Shown: in pieces, positions 25,193-36,092 of the stretch
Layout of the letters: every line of letters starts with the position of its first letter
Numbering within the stretch: the first letter of the stretch is position 1
Position numbers and translations under genes: made by a program
Notes under the pieces: generated by a model
Database searches by the model: none
Told to the model about the DNA's origin: nothing
Seen by the model: only the letters and a program-made list of their open reading frames with translations
Origin: Acidobacteriota bacterium
GTDB taxonomy: Bacteria > Acidobacteriota > Vicinamibacteria > Marinacidobacterales > Marinacidobacteraceae
Length of the DNA stretch: 40,290 nt
Reading direction: 5' to 3'
NCBI GenBank assembly: GCA_009835985.1
Contig: VXWI01000025.1
Coordinates: 1 to 40,290 of the forward strand

Positions 25193-27199
25193 ATGAGCCG
25201 GGCGGCCGATTTCCTCGGTCCCCACGGGGTGCTCGCCGAGTCGCTCCCCGGCTTCGAACACCGGGCCGGGCAGGTGGAAATGGCGGCGCGGGTCGAAGAG
25301 ACGCTGAACCGGGACGGGGCGCTGATGATCGAGGCGGGAACCGGCATCGGCAAGTCGTTCGCCTATCTGATCCCCGCGCTCCTCTGCGGGGAGCGGGTGG
25401 TGATCTCGACGGCGACCAAGAACCTTCAGGACCAGCTCTTCGAGAAGGACCTCCCCCAGCTTCAGGGCCTCCTGGGAAGCCGCGTGCCGGTGGCCCGCAT
25501 GAAGGGCCGGGAGAACTACCTCTGCCGTCTGGAGTGGGGGAAGTTTCAGACCGAGGGGGACCTGAAGCTCGATTCGCGCCGCCGCGCCGACCTGCGGCGG
25601 ATCGCCGCCTGGGCGGAGAAGACGAAGACCGGAGATCGTGACGAGATTCGGGGGCTCCGGGGATCGACCCACTACTGGCGCGGCATCTCAACCATTTCCG
25701 AGAACTGCATCGGCCGCCGCTGTCCTCACTACGACGAGTGTCACCTCACGACGCTGCGGAAAGCGGCGCATGCCAGCCAGATCCTGATCGTGAACCATCA
25801 TCTGCTGGTGGCGGACCTGATCGTGCGCCAGACCGATTTCGGTGAGGTGCTGCCCGAGTACGACCACCTGATCGTGGACGAGGCCCACCGGCTCGAGGAC
25901 GCCGCCACGCATGGCTTTTCGAGCACGCTCTCGGGGGCGGCGGCGGACCGGCTTGCGACCGACCTGACGCGCTTCCTCAAGCGGTCGGTTCCGGAACCCG
26001 CTTCCCCTCCGGCCATCCGTAAGTTGCGGCGCTCGTACCGCGAACTCTTCGAGACGCTGGCCCCGGAACGCGACGACAGGCCGCGACTGTTCCACCCCGA
26101 CAGTCTGCCGCCCGAGGCGAGGGAGCACGCCGAGGCGGCCTCGCTGCAACTCCAGGCCCTCGAAAGCCATTTCCTGAAGGCGCGGGAGACCCTCAGAGAG
26201 AACCCGCCGCCCGACGGGAGCGACGGCGAGACCGGCGCCGAGCGGCTCCTGAAGCGCATCACCGAGTTCCGCATCGAGTTGACCGCGCTGATGACGCCGC
26301 GGCCCGACTACGTCCACTGGAGTGTCTTCCGGAGAGAAACGGCGCGACCGGAAGGCGGGAACGGCAAGGCCGGGACCGGCCGCGCGCGCACCTGTTTCGC
26401 GAGCACCGCTCCTGTGCACCCGGGCGATGAACTGCGGCAGGGGCTCTTCGATCCCCTGAAGTCCTGCGTCCTGACCTCCGCGACGCTGGCGCTCGACGGC
26501 GGCTTCGACTACGCCGCCGGCGCGCTGGGGGTGACGGCGGCCTCGGGCAAGGTGGTTCCCTCGCCCTTCCGGTTCGAGGACCAGGCGCGGCTCTACGTCC
26601 CGAGGGATCTGGTGGATCCCCGCGACCCGGGGTTTCAGGACGCCGCCGCCGAGCGGATCCTCCACCTGGTCACCGCCAGCCGGGGTCGGGCGCTCATCCT
26701 GTTCACGAGCTGGGGGAACCTGGAACGGGTGGGCCGGGTGCTCGGGACGGCCTGTCCCTTCCCGGTGCTGCGGCAGCAGCGAGGCGGCGGCCACGCGGCG
26801 CTCCTGAATTCCTTCCGGAGCACGCCGAACGCGGTCCTCCTGGGGGTACGCTCGTTCTGGGAAGGCGTGGACGTTCCGGGAGATGCGCTCACCCTGCTGG
26901 TGATCGACAAGCTGCCCTTTCCGGTGCCGTCGGATCCCCTGCACCGGGCGCGCGCCGAGCGGGCCGAGGAGGCGACCGGCGACGGCTTCGCCAACTACTC
27001 GGTGCCGCAGGCGGCCCTGACCCTGAAGCAGGGTCTCGGCCGGCTGGTCCGCTCCGGGCAGGACGTCGGGCTGGCCGCGGTGCTGGACTCGCGCCTCGTC
27101 CGCATGGGCTACGGCCGGCGACTGCTGCGGAGCCTGCCGCCCTTCCCCGTGATCACCGGGCTGGACGAGGCGACCGGGTTCCTGGAGTCCCTGCCGTGA
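25193..27199 (+). CDS. DinG/XPD-type ATP-dependent DNA helicase with Fe-S cluster
   Basis: A 668-residue superfamily 2 helicase, 5'-to-3' in characterised members, thought to resolve R-loops and D-loops during repair. Walker A is GTGIGKS (residues 49-55), and motif II is VDEAHRLED. Between them lie four cysteines for a 4Fe-4S cluster: one in NYLCRLEWG, and three in CIGRRCPHYDEC (C-x4-C-x5-C). C-terminal helicase motifs include SFWEGVDVPGDALTLLVIDKLPF and QGLGRLVRS. No exonuclease domain is fused in front. ATG 25193 follows the glyA stop by 67 bp; that gap has no clear terminator. The stop overlaps the next start (GTGA). Confidence 0.95.
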   Translation: MSRAADFLGPHGVLAESLPGFEHRAGQVEMAARVEETLNRDGALMIEAGTGIGKSFAYLIPALLCGERVVISTATKNLQDQLFEKDLPQLQGLLGSRVPVARMKGRENYLCRLEWGKFQTEGDLKLDSRRRADLRRIAAWAEKTKTGDRDEIRGLRGSTHYWRGISTISENCIGRRCPHYDECHLTTLRKAAHASQILIVNHHLLVADLIVRQTDFGEVLPEYDHLIVDEAHRLEDAATHGFSSTLSGAAADRLATDLTRFLKRSVPEPASPPAIRKLRRSYRELFETLAPERDDRPRLFHPDSLPPEAREHAEAASLQLQALESHFLKARETLRENPPPDGSDGETGAERLLKRITEFRIELTALMTPRPDYVHWSVFRRETARPEGGNGKAGTGRARTCFASTAPVHPGDELRQGLFDPLKSCVLTSATLALDGGFDYAAGALGVTAASGKVVPSPFRFEDQARLYVPRDLVDPRDPGFQDAAAERILHLVTASRGRALILFTSWGNLERVGRVLGTACPFPVLRQQRGGGHAALLNSFRSTPNAVLLGVRSFWEGVDVPGDALTLLVIDKLPFPVPSDPLHRARAERAEEATGDGFANYSVPQAALTLKQGLGRLVRSGQDVGLAAVLDSRLVRMGYGRRLLRSLPPFPVITGLDEATGFLESLP

Positions 27200-27906
27200 A
27201 CCAGCCCTCGCTGGCCGAGCGCATCGCCGCGGTGCGGGACCGCATCTCCGAGAGCTGCCGCCGCGCCGGGCGGGCCGAGAGAGGGGTCCGGCTGGTGGCG
27301 GTCTCGAAGACCCGGTCGGCCGCGGACATCGAGGCCGCCGCCGCGCTCGGCCTCACCGACTTCGGAGAGAACCGGATCCAGGAGGCAGCCGCGAAGCTCC
27401 CGGGCCTCCGGACTTCGGTCACCCCGCACCTGATCGGACATCTCCAGCGCAACAAGGCGCGGCAGGCCGCGGGGCTCTTTCCCGTGATCCAGTCGGTGGA
27501 CAGCCTTGCCCTGGCCGTCCGGCTGAGCGGCATGGTCAGCCAGGGGGTCGTCCCGCCCGGCGGGCCTCCGATCCGGGTGCTGGCGCAGGTGGACCTGGCT
27601 GGCGAGGCCGCCAAGTTCGGAATTCCGGAGGCCGACCTCCCGCGCGCGCTGGAGGAGATCGCCGGACTGTCGGGTCTCCGGCTCGGGGGACTCATGCTGA
27701 TGCCGCCGTTCGATCCCGACCCGGAGGCGGTGCGCCCTTGGTTCGTCCGTCTCCGGGAGCTGGGCGGCCGGTTGGCCGAAGCGGGGTTGCTGCCTCGCGA
27801 CCCCGAACTCTCGATGGGCATGAGTCACGACTTCGAGGTGGCGATCGCCGAGGGCGCCACCACGATCCGGGTGGGCACGGCCATCTTCGGTCCCCGGACC
27901 GCCTGA
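27196..27906 (+). CDS. YggS/PROSC-type PLP homeostasis protein
   Basis: A 236-residue cytoplasmic PLP-binding TIM-barrel protein that keeps pyridoxal phosphate and amino-acid pools in balance. The PLP lysine is in VRLVAVSKTR (Lys38). Other family marks: FGENRIQEAAAKL, HLIGHLQRNKAR, GLMLMPPF, and LSMGMSHDFEVAIAEG followed by TTIRVGTAIFG at the end. Its GTG start at 27196 overlaps the helicase TGA, so the two are translationally coupled, although no functional link is known. Its gene neighbour two positions upstream, glyA, is a PLP enzyme. Confidence 0.95.
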   Translation: MNQPSLAERIAAVRDRISESCRRAGRAERGVRLVAVSKTRSAADIEAAAALGLTDFGENRIQEAAAKLPGLRTSVTPHLIGHLQRNKARQAAGLFPVIQSVDSLALAVRLSGMVSQGVVPPGGPPIRVLAQVDLAGEAAKFGIPEADLPRALEEIAGLSGLRLGGLMLMPPFDPDPEAVRPWFVRLRELGGRLAEAGLLPRDPELSMGMSHDFEVAIAEGATTIRVGTAIFGPRTA

Positions 27907-27929
27907 AGAGCCGCCGCTCTGCGGTCGTC

Positions 27930-27973
27930 GGAGCGCCGGCCTCTGGCCGGCATCGCTGCGCGTGAGCGCAGCG
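27930..27973 (+). repeat. Two-hairpin intergenic repeat, copy 3
   Basis: Hairpin 1 is GCCGGCC-TCT-GGCCGGC (27935-27951) and hairpin 2 has an 8-bp stem CGCTGCGC / GCGCAGCG (27954-27961 and 27966-27973). The first half matches 22054-22079 in 25 of 26 bases, while the second hairpin has a different sequence but the same position and shape. It fills the 81-bp gap between the converging yggS-type gene and lepB, where it could also end transcription in both directions. Confidence 0.7.
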
Positions 27974-27987
27974 AGTTCGAGATGTTC

Positions 27988-28647
27988 CTACTGGACCGGC
28001 GTAAAGAAGCGGTCCCAGCGGGTCCGGGAAAAGAACCTCACCGGCAGCAGCAGCAGGTCCACGAGCCGCCGGGACAGCCGGGTCTCCAGGTATTCCTCAC
28101 GCGGCGCGCCATAGGACCAGTAGATGAAGAGCCCCTTGCCCTTGATGTTCTCGGCGGGAAGCGCGCCCCAGAAACGGCTGTCGTGGCTGTTGTCCCGGTT
28201 GTCCCCCATCACGAAATAGTGTCCGTCCGGTACCCGGTACTCCCGCATTCCGGGCTGTCCGCCATGGACGAACCGGGTGTAGTCCTCGGGCAGCGGATCG
28301 CCGTCGATCAGGACCTGCTGGCGTCCGATCTGGAGCGTCTCTCCGGGGAGCCCCACGACCCGCTTGATGAAGTCCCGGTCGGGCTCCTCGGGGAACTTGA
28401 ACACCACCACGTCGCCGCGCTCCACCTCGCGCGACGGCAGCACTCCGGCGCCGCCGTCCTGGTAGAGCATCTTGTTGACCATCAGGTGGTCGCCGATGAG
28501 CAGGTTGTCCTGCATGGAGCCGGTCGGGATCTTGAACGCCTGGAAGACGAAGGTGCGCACGAACAGGGCGAGGATCACCGCCGCGCAGATCGATTCGAAG
28601 TACTCGCGCGCGGAGGAACGCGGGCGCGGCGTGGCGGGAGCGGTCAT
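27988..28647 (-). CDS. lepB: Signal peptidase I
   Basis: A 219-residue membrane-bound protease that removes signal peptides from Sec- and Tat-exported proteins. One N-terminal transmembrane helix (ICAAVILALFVRTFVFQAF) is followed by box B, IPTGSMQDNL, with the catalytic Ser44, and box D, RDFIKRVVGLPG, with the general base Lys95. Box E is GHYFVMGDNRDNSHDSR. Only one membrane segment precedes the active site. ATG 28647 lies 10 bp beyond the cdaR stop, so it ends the eleven-gene minus-strand run. The many exported proteins of the window would be its clients. Confidence 0.96.
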   Translation of the reverse strand: MTAPATPRPRSSAREYFESICAAVILALFVRTFVFQAFKIPTGSMQDNLLIGDHLMVNKMLYQDGGAGVLPSREVERGDVVVFKFPEEPDRDFIKRVVGLPGETLQIGRQQVLIDGDPLPEDYTRFVHGGQPGMREYRVPDGHYFVMGDNRDNSHDSRFWGALPAENIKGKGLFIYWSYGAPREEYLETRLSRRLVDLLLLPVRFFSRTRWDRFFTPVQ

Positions 28648-28657
28648 GACGGCCCGG

Positions 28658-29635
28658 TCAGGCGCCTCCCCACGCCGGAGTCGTCATTTCCTCCGGGGAA
28701 CCGACCACCGTGGTGACCGTCTCCGGTTCGAAGGAAACGATGCCGATCGGCGCATCGGGAGCCTCCGGGAAGAGCAGTTCGGGCACGATTTCGTAGATGC
28801 CCTCCTCGAGTCCCGTGCACGAGACCACGGCGAAGAGGTTCGACTCGTCGACCTGGCTCAACATGCTCTGGGGGATCCGCACGTTGGCCACGACTTCGGC
28901 CACGGCTGGCTGGCACGGAGGTTCGTCGGGCTCGGCCGGCGTGATCCAGACGGCGAGCCGCAGTTCCCGGGCTTCCCGCGCTTCGCCGATATCGAGACGG
29001 ACGTCGACATAGCGGACGCTGGGGCGCAGGGCGGGATCGAGCTCGATCTGCAGGCGCTGCGAGAAGGTTTCCCGCAGTCCCTGGGCGGAGATCGGCTCGG
29101 TGGTGATCTGCGCCGTGTCGCGCAGCAGCGACTCGGGCCCTTCCACCGCGAGTTCGACGGGTTCGATGACGACGCTGTGGATCTCGAACCCCGTGGCCGG
29201 CTGGCCGAGCACTCGTGGGCTCACCCGGACGGTGCTGGTCAGGGTGCGGTCGAGGCGCAGGAGCACCTGCGGAGGGTCCACCCGCATCACCTGCACCCCC
29301 GCAGGAGCTTCCACCGCCTCGGCTCCGAGAAACCAGGTGCGCTCGCCGGGGGCTTCCCCTGTCAGGTCGAGCCGCGCCCGGAGTCCCTGGACGGGGGCGT
29401 CGCGCAGCAGGCCGGAGGCGCCCCGAAGCCTCACGTCCACCTCCTGGACCGACTGGTCCACGACTTCGAGTCCGGCCGGGACGTTCACGAGCTCCAGCGG
29501 TGTGGAAACGAGGACCTCGGCCCCCGGCTCGTCGGCGACGAAGAACCAGAGGCCGAACGCGAGAACGAGCGCCAGGATGGCGCGGAACATCTCGACGGCG
29601 CGGAAGGAGTCGGATCCCGCGACGAGCTTGCTCAA
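28658..29635 (-). CDS. cdaR: YbbR-domain protein CdaR, regulator of CdaA
   Basis: A 325-residue protein with one N-terminal membrane helix (MFRAILALVLAFGLWFFVA, beginning at about residue 16) and an extracytoplasmic part made of repeated YbbR domains. Recurrent strand pairs are VDVRLRGASGLLRD and VELAVEGPESLLRD, with VRLRG/VEGPES-type turns typical of the family. In characterised bacteria CdaR modulates the diadenylate cyclase through membrane contact. It starts at TTG 29635, which overlaps the cdaA stop as TTGA, indicating translational coupling; ATG 29590 is an alternative that begins right at the helix. lepB follows after 10 bp. Confidence 0.85.
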   Translation of the reverse strand: MSKLVAGSDSFRAVEMFRAILALVLAFGLWFFVADEPGAEVLVSTPLELVNVPAGLEVVDQSVQEVDVRLRGASGLLRDAPVQGLRARLDLTGEAPGERTWFLGAEAVEAPAGVQVMRVDPPQVLLRLDRTLTSTVRVSPRVLGQPATGFEIHSVVIEPVELAVEGPESLLRDTAQITTEPISAQGLRETFSQRLQIELDPALRPSVRYVDVRLDIGEAREARELRLAVWITPAEPDEPPCQPAVAEVVANVRIPQSMLSQVDESNLFAVVSCTGLEEGIYEIVPELLFPEAPDAPIGIVSFEPETVTTVVGSPEEMTTPAWGGA

Positions 29636-30480
29636 CGGACGACCTCCGGGCTCGAGAGGCGGCGGGTCGGTGCCGGCGCGGAGGCGCCGGACGGGGCCGG
29701 ACGCGACCTCGCGAGTTCCGCTTCGAGATCCGAGCGATCGGCGACCGGGACGATCCGGCCGCCGGCAACCACGCTCGCCTGCCCGGTCTCCTCGGAGACG
29801 ACCAGCACCGTGGCGTCGGTCTCTTCGGTAAGGCCCAGCGCGGCGCGGTGACGAGTCCCTCCGAAGCCGCCTTCCGCGTCGTGCCGGGAGAGCGGCAGTA
29901 CGCAGCGGGCGGCGACGATCCGATCGCCGCTGACGATGGCGGCTCCGTCATGGAGCGGGGAGGTGGGCTGGAACAGCGAGACCAGTAATGCCGGGCTCAG
30001 TTGCGCGTCGAGCGGCATGCCGGAATCGGCATAGCTCTTGAGGCCGATGTTCCCCTGCCAGACGACGATGGCTCCCACCCGATGGCGGGAGAGATCGGTC
30101 GCGGCATCGACCAGCGTCGCGATGGTGGCGCGCTGCGGGTCCAGGTCCCGGCGCCGGCCGCGGAGGAACCCGCCGCCGCCGATCTGGGCCAGGCCGGTCC
30201 TGATCTCCGCCTGATAGAGGACGATGATCGCGATCCCCAGGTAGGGCAGCGTGTTGCGGACGATCCACTGGACGGTGGTGAGCCCGAGCTGGCTCGACCC
30301 GGTGAGAAGCAGCAGGCCGCCGACGATCACGGTGCCGAAGGCCATCTGGGAGGCGCGCCGCCCTTCGATGAGTTTCAGCAGGACGTAGATCGCCCCGGCC
30401 ACCAGGAGGATGTCCAGGACGTCGGTCCAGGACAGGCGCGCCGCGAGCGTCTCGGCCAGCTCGGGGATTCTTTCGGTCAA
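29632..30480 (-). CDS. cdaA: Membrane diadenylate cyclase CdaA (c-di-AMP synthase)
   Basis: A 282-residue enzyme that condenses two ATP into c-di-AMP, a messenger for osmotic and potassium balance and cell-wall state. The N-terminus has about three membrane helices (DILLVAGAIYVLLKLI; FGTVIVGGLLLL; LPYLGIAIIVLY). The DAC domain carries both signatures: LHDGAAI (DGA at residues 178-180) and GTRHRAALG (RHR at 210-212). A 35-residue Pro/Ala-rich tail follows. The start is TTG 30480, 49 bp after the ftsH stop. Pairing with cdaR is the common arrangement; glmM, often the third partner, is not here. Confidence 0.95.
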   Translation of the reverse strand: MTERIPELAETLAARLSWTDVLDILLVAGAIYVLLKLIEGRRASQMAFGTVIVGGLLLLTGSSQLGLTTVQWIVRNTLPYLGIAIIVLYQAEIRTGLAQIGGGGFLRGRRRDLDPQRATIATLVDAATDLSRHRVGAIVVWQGNIGLKSYADSGMPLDAQLSPALLVSLFQPTSPLHDGAAIVSGDRIVAARCVLPLSRHDAEGGFGGTRHRAALGLTEETDATVLVVSEETGQASVVAGGRIVPVADRSDLEAELARSRPAPSGASAPAPTRRLSSPEVVR

Positions 30481-30529
30481 TCGAAGTCAGGCTGGGAACT
30501 CTGGCACCGGGAGCCCGCCGCGGCTGGAA

Positions 30530-32452
<1,923 letters not shown>

Positions 32453-32498
32453 CTCGGCTCTCGGTTTTCGTTACTCATTACGAAGATCGTCCCGCCAA

Positions 32499-32504
32499 AT
32501 TATA
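32499..32504 (-). promoter_or_regulatory. Candidate internal promoter of ftsH (consensus -10)
   Basis: TATAAT reads on the minus strand at 32504-32499, in the 133-bp gap between tilS and ftsH. The leader would be about 40 nt. No convincing -35 box is seen, so an extended or activator-dependent promoter is possible. It would allow ftsH-cdaA-cdaR-lepB to be expressed apart from the upstream genes. Confidence 0.5.
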
Positions 32505-32585
32505 GGTTGCGCCGAGGATTTCCCGGCCCGGCCGACTCGGGCGTCCGACGAGGGCATTGGACGACGGACGCAACATCGGTGTACT

Positions 32586-33713
32586 TCAGGATTCGCCGGC
32601 GCTTCCGCCCGAGGCGTCTTCGGTGGCCGCGACCGTCAGCACCCGTTGCTCCAGCCGCGCGACCGCCCCCGGGAGGTTTACCGAGGATCCGCCGCGTCCC
32701 GCCCTGACGAGCCGGAGTACCGCTTCGATGTGCACGGCTCCGATGCGCCGCAGATCTCCGCGGGCGATCCGGAGTCCCTCCCGGACGAGCCGGCGCGCCA
32801 ACGCCGGGTGCGCCGTTCCGAGCGCGACAGCCCGAAACCGGACGAGGCGGGAGCCGGCGCGTTCCACCACGCTCGCAACCTCCCGGAAGCGGGCGGAGGT
32901 GATTTCGCTCAGCCACTCCTCATCGTCCCGCAGGAGCGAGGCGGTCCGGCCGAGCGCCGCTTCCGCCTGCGGGTTCACCGCGTCGTGGAAGAGCGGAAGG
33001 AGCTGCCGCCGGATCCGGTTCCGGGTGAATTGCTGGAGTTCGTTGGAGGGATCGGGATAGAACGGCCACTCCGACTCGGTTACGAGCCGGGCGATCTCGG
33101 TCCGGGAGACCGACAGCAGGGGCCGGACGATCACGACTCCCCGCTCGTCGTTCCGGACGGGGGCCATGGCGCCGAGCCCGAGCGTGCCGGCGCCGCGCGC
33201 CAACTGGAGCAGGACGGTCTCGGCCTGGTCGGTCAGCGTGTGCCCGAGGAGGACCGTCGCGGCGCCCCGTTCCCGGGCAACCTCGGCGAAGAAATCGAGC
33301 CGGGCCAGCCTGCCGGCCTCCTCGATCGAGCGCCCCTCCCGGTGGGCGCGGTTGCCGACGTCCTGCCGGCCGCTGACGCATTCGACCCCGAGTGACGACG
33401 CGACGGTCCGCGCGAACCTGGCCTGCTCCCCGGAATCGGGGCGGAGCCGGTGGTCGAGGTGCGCCGCCAGCAACGCCGGGCCACCCGCCCTCTCGCGCAC
33501 CCCGCCGGGGCCGCCGAGCAGGTGGAGCAGCGCCGTCGAGTCCATGCCACCGGAGAACCCGATCAGGACGGACCGGTTCCCGGCATCGTCCGGAAACCAG
33601 TCGAGGGCGGCGGCGAGTGCTTCCCGAACGGCCGTGAGAACCGGGCGCCCCGGTCCTTGCTTCTCCGGCGTCGACGCCTCCGGGACTCCGGAGTCAGGCG
33701 CCCGAGGTGCCAT
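32586..33713 (-). CDS. tilS: tRNA(Ile)-lysidine synthase
   Basis: A 375-residue cytoplasmic PP-loop ATPase that converts the wobble cytidine of the minor tRNA-Ile to lysidine, so that it decodes AUA. The ATP-binding PP-loop is FSGGMDST (SGGMDS at residues 54-59). Next come AAHLDHRLRPDS, an ERGAATVLLGHTLTDQAETVL helix (the typical ATAHHxDDQxET motif with variation) and RPLLSVSRTEI. A C-terminal substrate-binding part follows, shorter than in E. coli. ATG 33713 lies 20 bp inside the end of the CNNM gene. tilS next to ftsH is a widely conserved pairing in bacteria. Confidence 0.93.
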   Translation of the reverse strand: MAPRAPDSGVPEASTPEKQGPGRPVLTAVREALAAALDWFPDDAGNRSVLIGFSGGMDSTALLHLLGGPGGVRERAGGPALLAAHLDHRLRPDSGEQARFARTVASSLGVECVSGRQDVGNRAHREGRSIEEAGRLARLDFFAEVARERGAATVLLGHTLTDQAETVLLQLARGAGTLGLGAMAPVRNDERGVVIVRPLLSVSRTEIARLVTESEWPFYPDPSNELQQFTRNRIRRQLLPLFHDAVNPQAEAALGRTASLLRDDEEWLSEITSARFREVASVVERAGSRLVRFRAVALGTAHPALARRLVREGLRIARGDLRRIGAVHIEAVLRLVRAGRGGSSVNLPGAVARLEQRVLTVAATEDASGGSAGES

Positions 33714-35007
33714 CCGCTTGGACTTCCGAGCCCGACGGCCCGGCGTTGACCGGCTCGATCCGCAGCCGGGTGATCCGGTGGCCGTCCACGGCGATCACCT
33801 GGAGCACGGCGCCCGGAATCGAGACGGTCTCTCCCGCTGCCGGGATGCGGCCGGTCCGCGCGAGCACGAACCCCGCTACGGTGTCGTAGTCATCGCCCGG
33901 TGGAATCTCGATCCTTCCTTCGGGGCCGATCACGCCGGGTCCCTGCTGGGCGAGTTCGGCGTTGGCCTCGGAAACGGTCAGGGTTCCGTCAAGCAGAAAC
34001 GCCCCCCCGGGGCCCGGCGCGCTCTCTCCCGAGCCGGGACCACGAATGGCGCCGAGGAGCGAACTCGAGGTCACCAGCCCTTCAACACCGCCGTGTTCAT
34101 CCACCACGATGAGCATGCGGCAAGACTGTTCGCGCATCTGGACGAGCGCCTGGGCGAGCGTCGCGCTGCCCGGAGAAAAGCGCGCCGCCGTGAGGTGGTT
34201 CTCCGGCCGGAAGTCGGCTCCGGATTCGACTGCCGGCAGGATGTCGCGAAGATCCAGGACGCCCCGCACGTCGTCGAGCGTGCTTCCCACCACCGGGAGC
34301 CGGGTGTGGCCGTGTTGGCGGAAGAGCCGCATCGTCTCCGAGACTTCCGCGTCGAGCGGGACGGCCACGATCGCCCGCCTCGGGGTCATGACCTCGGTGA
34401 GCCGCCTCCCGGTGGCATCCGCGAGTTTCACCAGGACCTGACGTTCGACGGCGTCGGCGCCGGCGGACCCGAACCGCAGGCTCTCCCGCATCTCCGCGGC
34501 GCTGATGGTCGCCTCGCGCGCCGGACGCGAGATGCCGAAGACCTGCAGGAGGTTCGTCACCAGCCAGGACAGGGCGGCGGCGATCGGGCCGAGCAGCCAG
34601 AGCAGCCCCTGCACCGGGCGCACCATGCCGAGCGACCACTTCTCGGAGTGACGGGCGGCGATGCTCTTGGGCACCATCTCGCCAAACACGAGCAGGGCGG
34701 CGCCGACGAGGAGCGTCGCAAGGGTGGCCGCGCGGGCGCGCTCCTCGGTTGTCTCGGCTCCGGCCGAGAGCACCACGGTAGCCAGCACCCCGGCGAGCAC
34801 ATTGGCGAAGACGTTTCCCGTCAGGATCGCTCCCAGGAAACGTTCCGGATGTTCGGCTACCCGGATCACGGCGGCCGCCTTGCGGCTGCGGACCGCCAGG
34901 GCGCGCAGGCGGTGGAGCCGCACCGCCATGAAGGCGGTTTCCGATCCCGAGAAGAAGGCCGAAAGGACCAGTACTCCGAGGAGCGCCGCCGCGAAGGCCC
35001 AGGTCAC
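33694..35007 (-). CDS. CNNM/CorC-family transporter (DUF21-CBS-CorC_HlyC)
   Basis: A 437-residue membrane protein; relatives export or transport Mg2+ or related cations, and some are annotated as hemolysin-like. The DUF21 membrane domain has four helices starting AAALLGVLVLSAFFSGSETAFMA, with the SGSETA signature and then GNVFANVLAGVLATVVL and LVFGEMVPKSIAAR. Then a CBS pair (EVMTPRRAIVAVPLDAEV; LPVVGSTLDDVRGVLDLRDIL; MLIVVDEHGGVEGLVT) and a C-terminal CorC_HlyC transporter-associated domain (DYDTVAGFVLARTGRIP). The frame is open to 35214, but GTG 35007 is chosen because it overlaps the mqnC stop (GTGA) and starts directly at the first helix. The 3' end overlaps tilS by 20 bp. Confidence 0.9.
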   Translation of the reverse strand: MTWAFAAALLGVLVLSAFFSGSETAFMAVRLHRLRALAVRSRKAAAVIRVAEHPERFLGAILTGNVFANVLAGVLATVVLSAGAETTEERARAATLATLLVGAALLVFGEMVPKSIAARHSEKWSLGMVRPVQGLLWLLGPIAAALSWLVTNLLQVFGISRPAREATISAAEMRESLRFGSAGADAVERQVLVKLADATGRRLTEVMTPRRAIVAVPLDAEVSETMRLFRQHGHTRLPVVGSTLDDVRGVLDLRDILPAVESGADFRPENHLTAARFSPGSATLAQALVQMREQSCRMLIVVDEHGGVEGLVTSSSLLGAIRGPGSGESAPGPGGAFLLDGTLTVSEANAELAQQGPGVIGPEGRIEIPPGDDYDTVAGFVLARTGRIPAAGETVSIPGAVLQVIAVDGHRITRLRIEPVNAGPSGSEVQADGTSGA

Positions 35008-36092
35008 CTGGCGCCTGTCAACGTGCGGTACTTGGTGTCCCGCTGCACCGGAGTGAATCCGGCTTCCCTGATCAGGATCTGAACCTCGTCGATGCTCGTG
35101 CGGTTGATGAAACCCGTACACGCGTGCACGTTCTCTTCGAGCAGCGTGCCTCCGAAGTCGTCGGCGCCCCAGTGCAGGCCGACCTGGCCTGCCTTCTTGC
35201 CCTCGCTGAACCACGATGCCTGGATGTGGTCGAAGTTGTCCAGCACGAGTCGCGAGACACCCAGGATGCGGAGGTAGTCGTTCGGCCCCGCGTAGTGCGG
35301 GATCTTCCGGACGAGCGGAGTGTTTCCCGGCTTGAAACTCCAGGGGACGAACGCCGTGAATCCATGGAACTCATCCTGCAGCTCGCGGATGCTCGACAGG
35401 TGGGTGACGATGTCCTGGGTCGTTTCGACGTGGCCGTACATCATGGTTGCGGTACTCACGAAACCAACGGCATGCGCCTCTCGATGGACATCGAGCCAGG
35501 CGGACGCTCCCCCCTTCTTGTGGGACACCTTCCGCCGCACCCGGTCGCTCAGGATCTCGGCGCCGCCTCCGGGGAGCGTGTCCTGTCCCGCCTCCTTGAG
35601 CTTGACCAGGACCTCACCGATCTCGAGCCCGCTGACCTTCGCCATCCCTTCGACTTCCACCGCCGACCAGTAGTGCGGGGTCACCTCTGGAAAACGTTCG
35701 CGTGTTCCGCGGACCAGATCGAGGTAATAGTCGAGCGGCAGCGATTCGTTGACCCCGCCCTGCAGGAGGACGGTCGTCGCGCCCTGCTCGACGGCCCTGC
35801 CGATGCGGTCCAGCATTTCCTCGACGGAATGGGTGTAGGCCTCTGCGTGTCCAGGCGGCCGATAGAAGGCGCAGAAGGTGCAGTCCACCTCGCAGACGTT
35901 CGTGTAGTTGGGATTCGTATCGACCACGAAGGTGACTTCCCGTTCCGGATGCCGGCGGAAACGGTCGTGGTTGGCAAGCTCCCCGACAAACAGCAGGGGA
36001 GCCTCGTCCATCAACCAGACGGCATCGGCTTCCGATAGCCGAACGCGGCTTTCGACCTTGCGCCGGATCCGGTCCATCGCGCTGTTCAACAT
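35004..36092 (-). CDS. mqnC: Cyclic dehypoxanthinyl futalosine synthase (radical SAM)
   Basis: A 362-residue radical-SAM enzyme that cyclises dehypoxanthinyl futalosine, a mid-pathway step of futalosine-type menaquinone synthesis. The cluster motif is CEVDCTFC (Cys67, Cys71, Cys74) preceded by NPNYTNV and followed by AFYRPPG, the wording that separates MqnC from MqnE. Other marks are TVLLQGGVNESLP, KEAGQDTLPGGGAEI and GHVETTQDIVTHL. Start ATG 36092 overlaps the mqnA end by 7 nt; the stop overlaps the CNNM start. It is the third of three consecutive menaquinone genes (mqnE, mqnA, mqnC). Confidence 0.96.
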   Translation of the reverse strand: MLNSAMDRIRRKVESRVRLSEADAVWLMDEAPLLFVGELANHDRFRRHPEREVTFVVDTNPNYTNVCEVDCTFCAFYRPPGHAEAYTHSVEEMLDRIGRAVEQGATTVLLQGGVNESLPLDYYLDLVRGTRERFPEVTPHYWSAVEVEGMAKVSGLEIGEVLVKLKEAGQDTLPGGGAEILSDRVRRKVSHKKGGASAWLDVHREAHAVGFVSTATMMYGHVETTQDIVTHLSSIRELQDEFHGFTAFVPWSFKPGNTPLVRKIPHYAGPNDYLRILGVSRLVLDNFDHIQASWFSEGKKAGQVGLHWGADDFGGTLLEENVHACTGFINRTSIDEVQILIREAGFTPVQRDTKYRTLTGAR

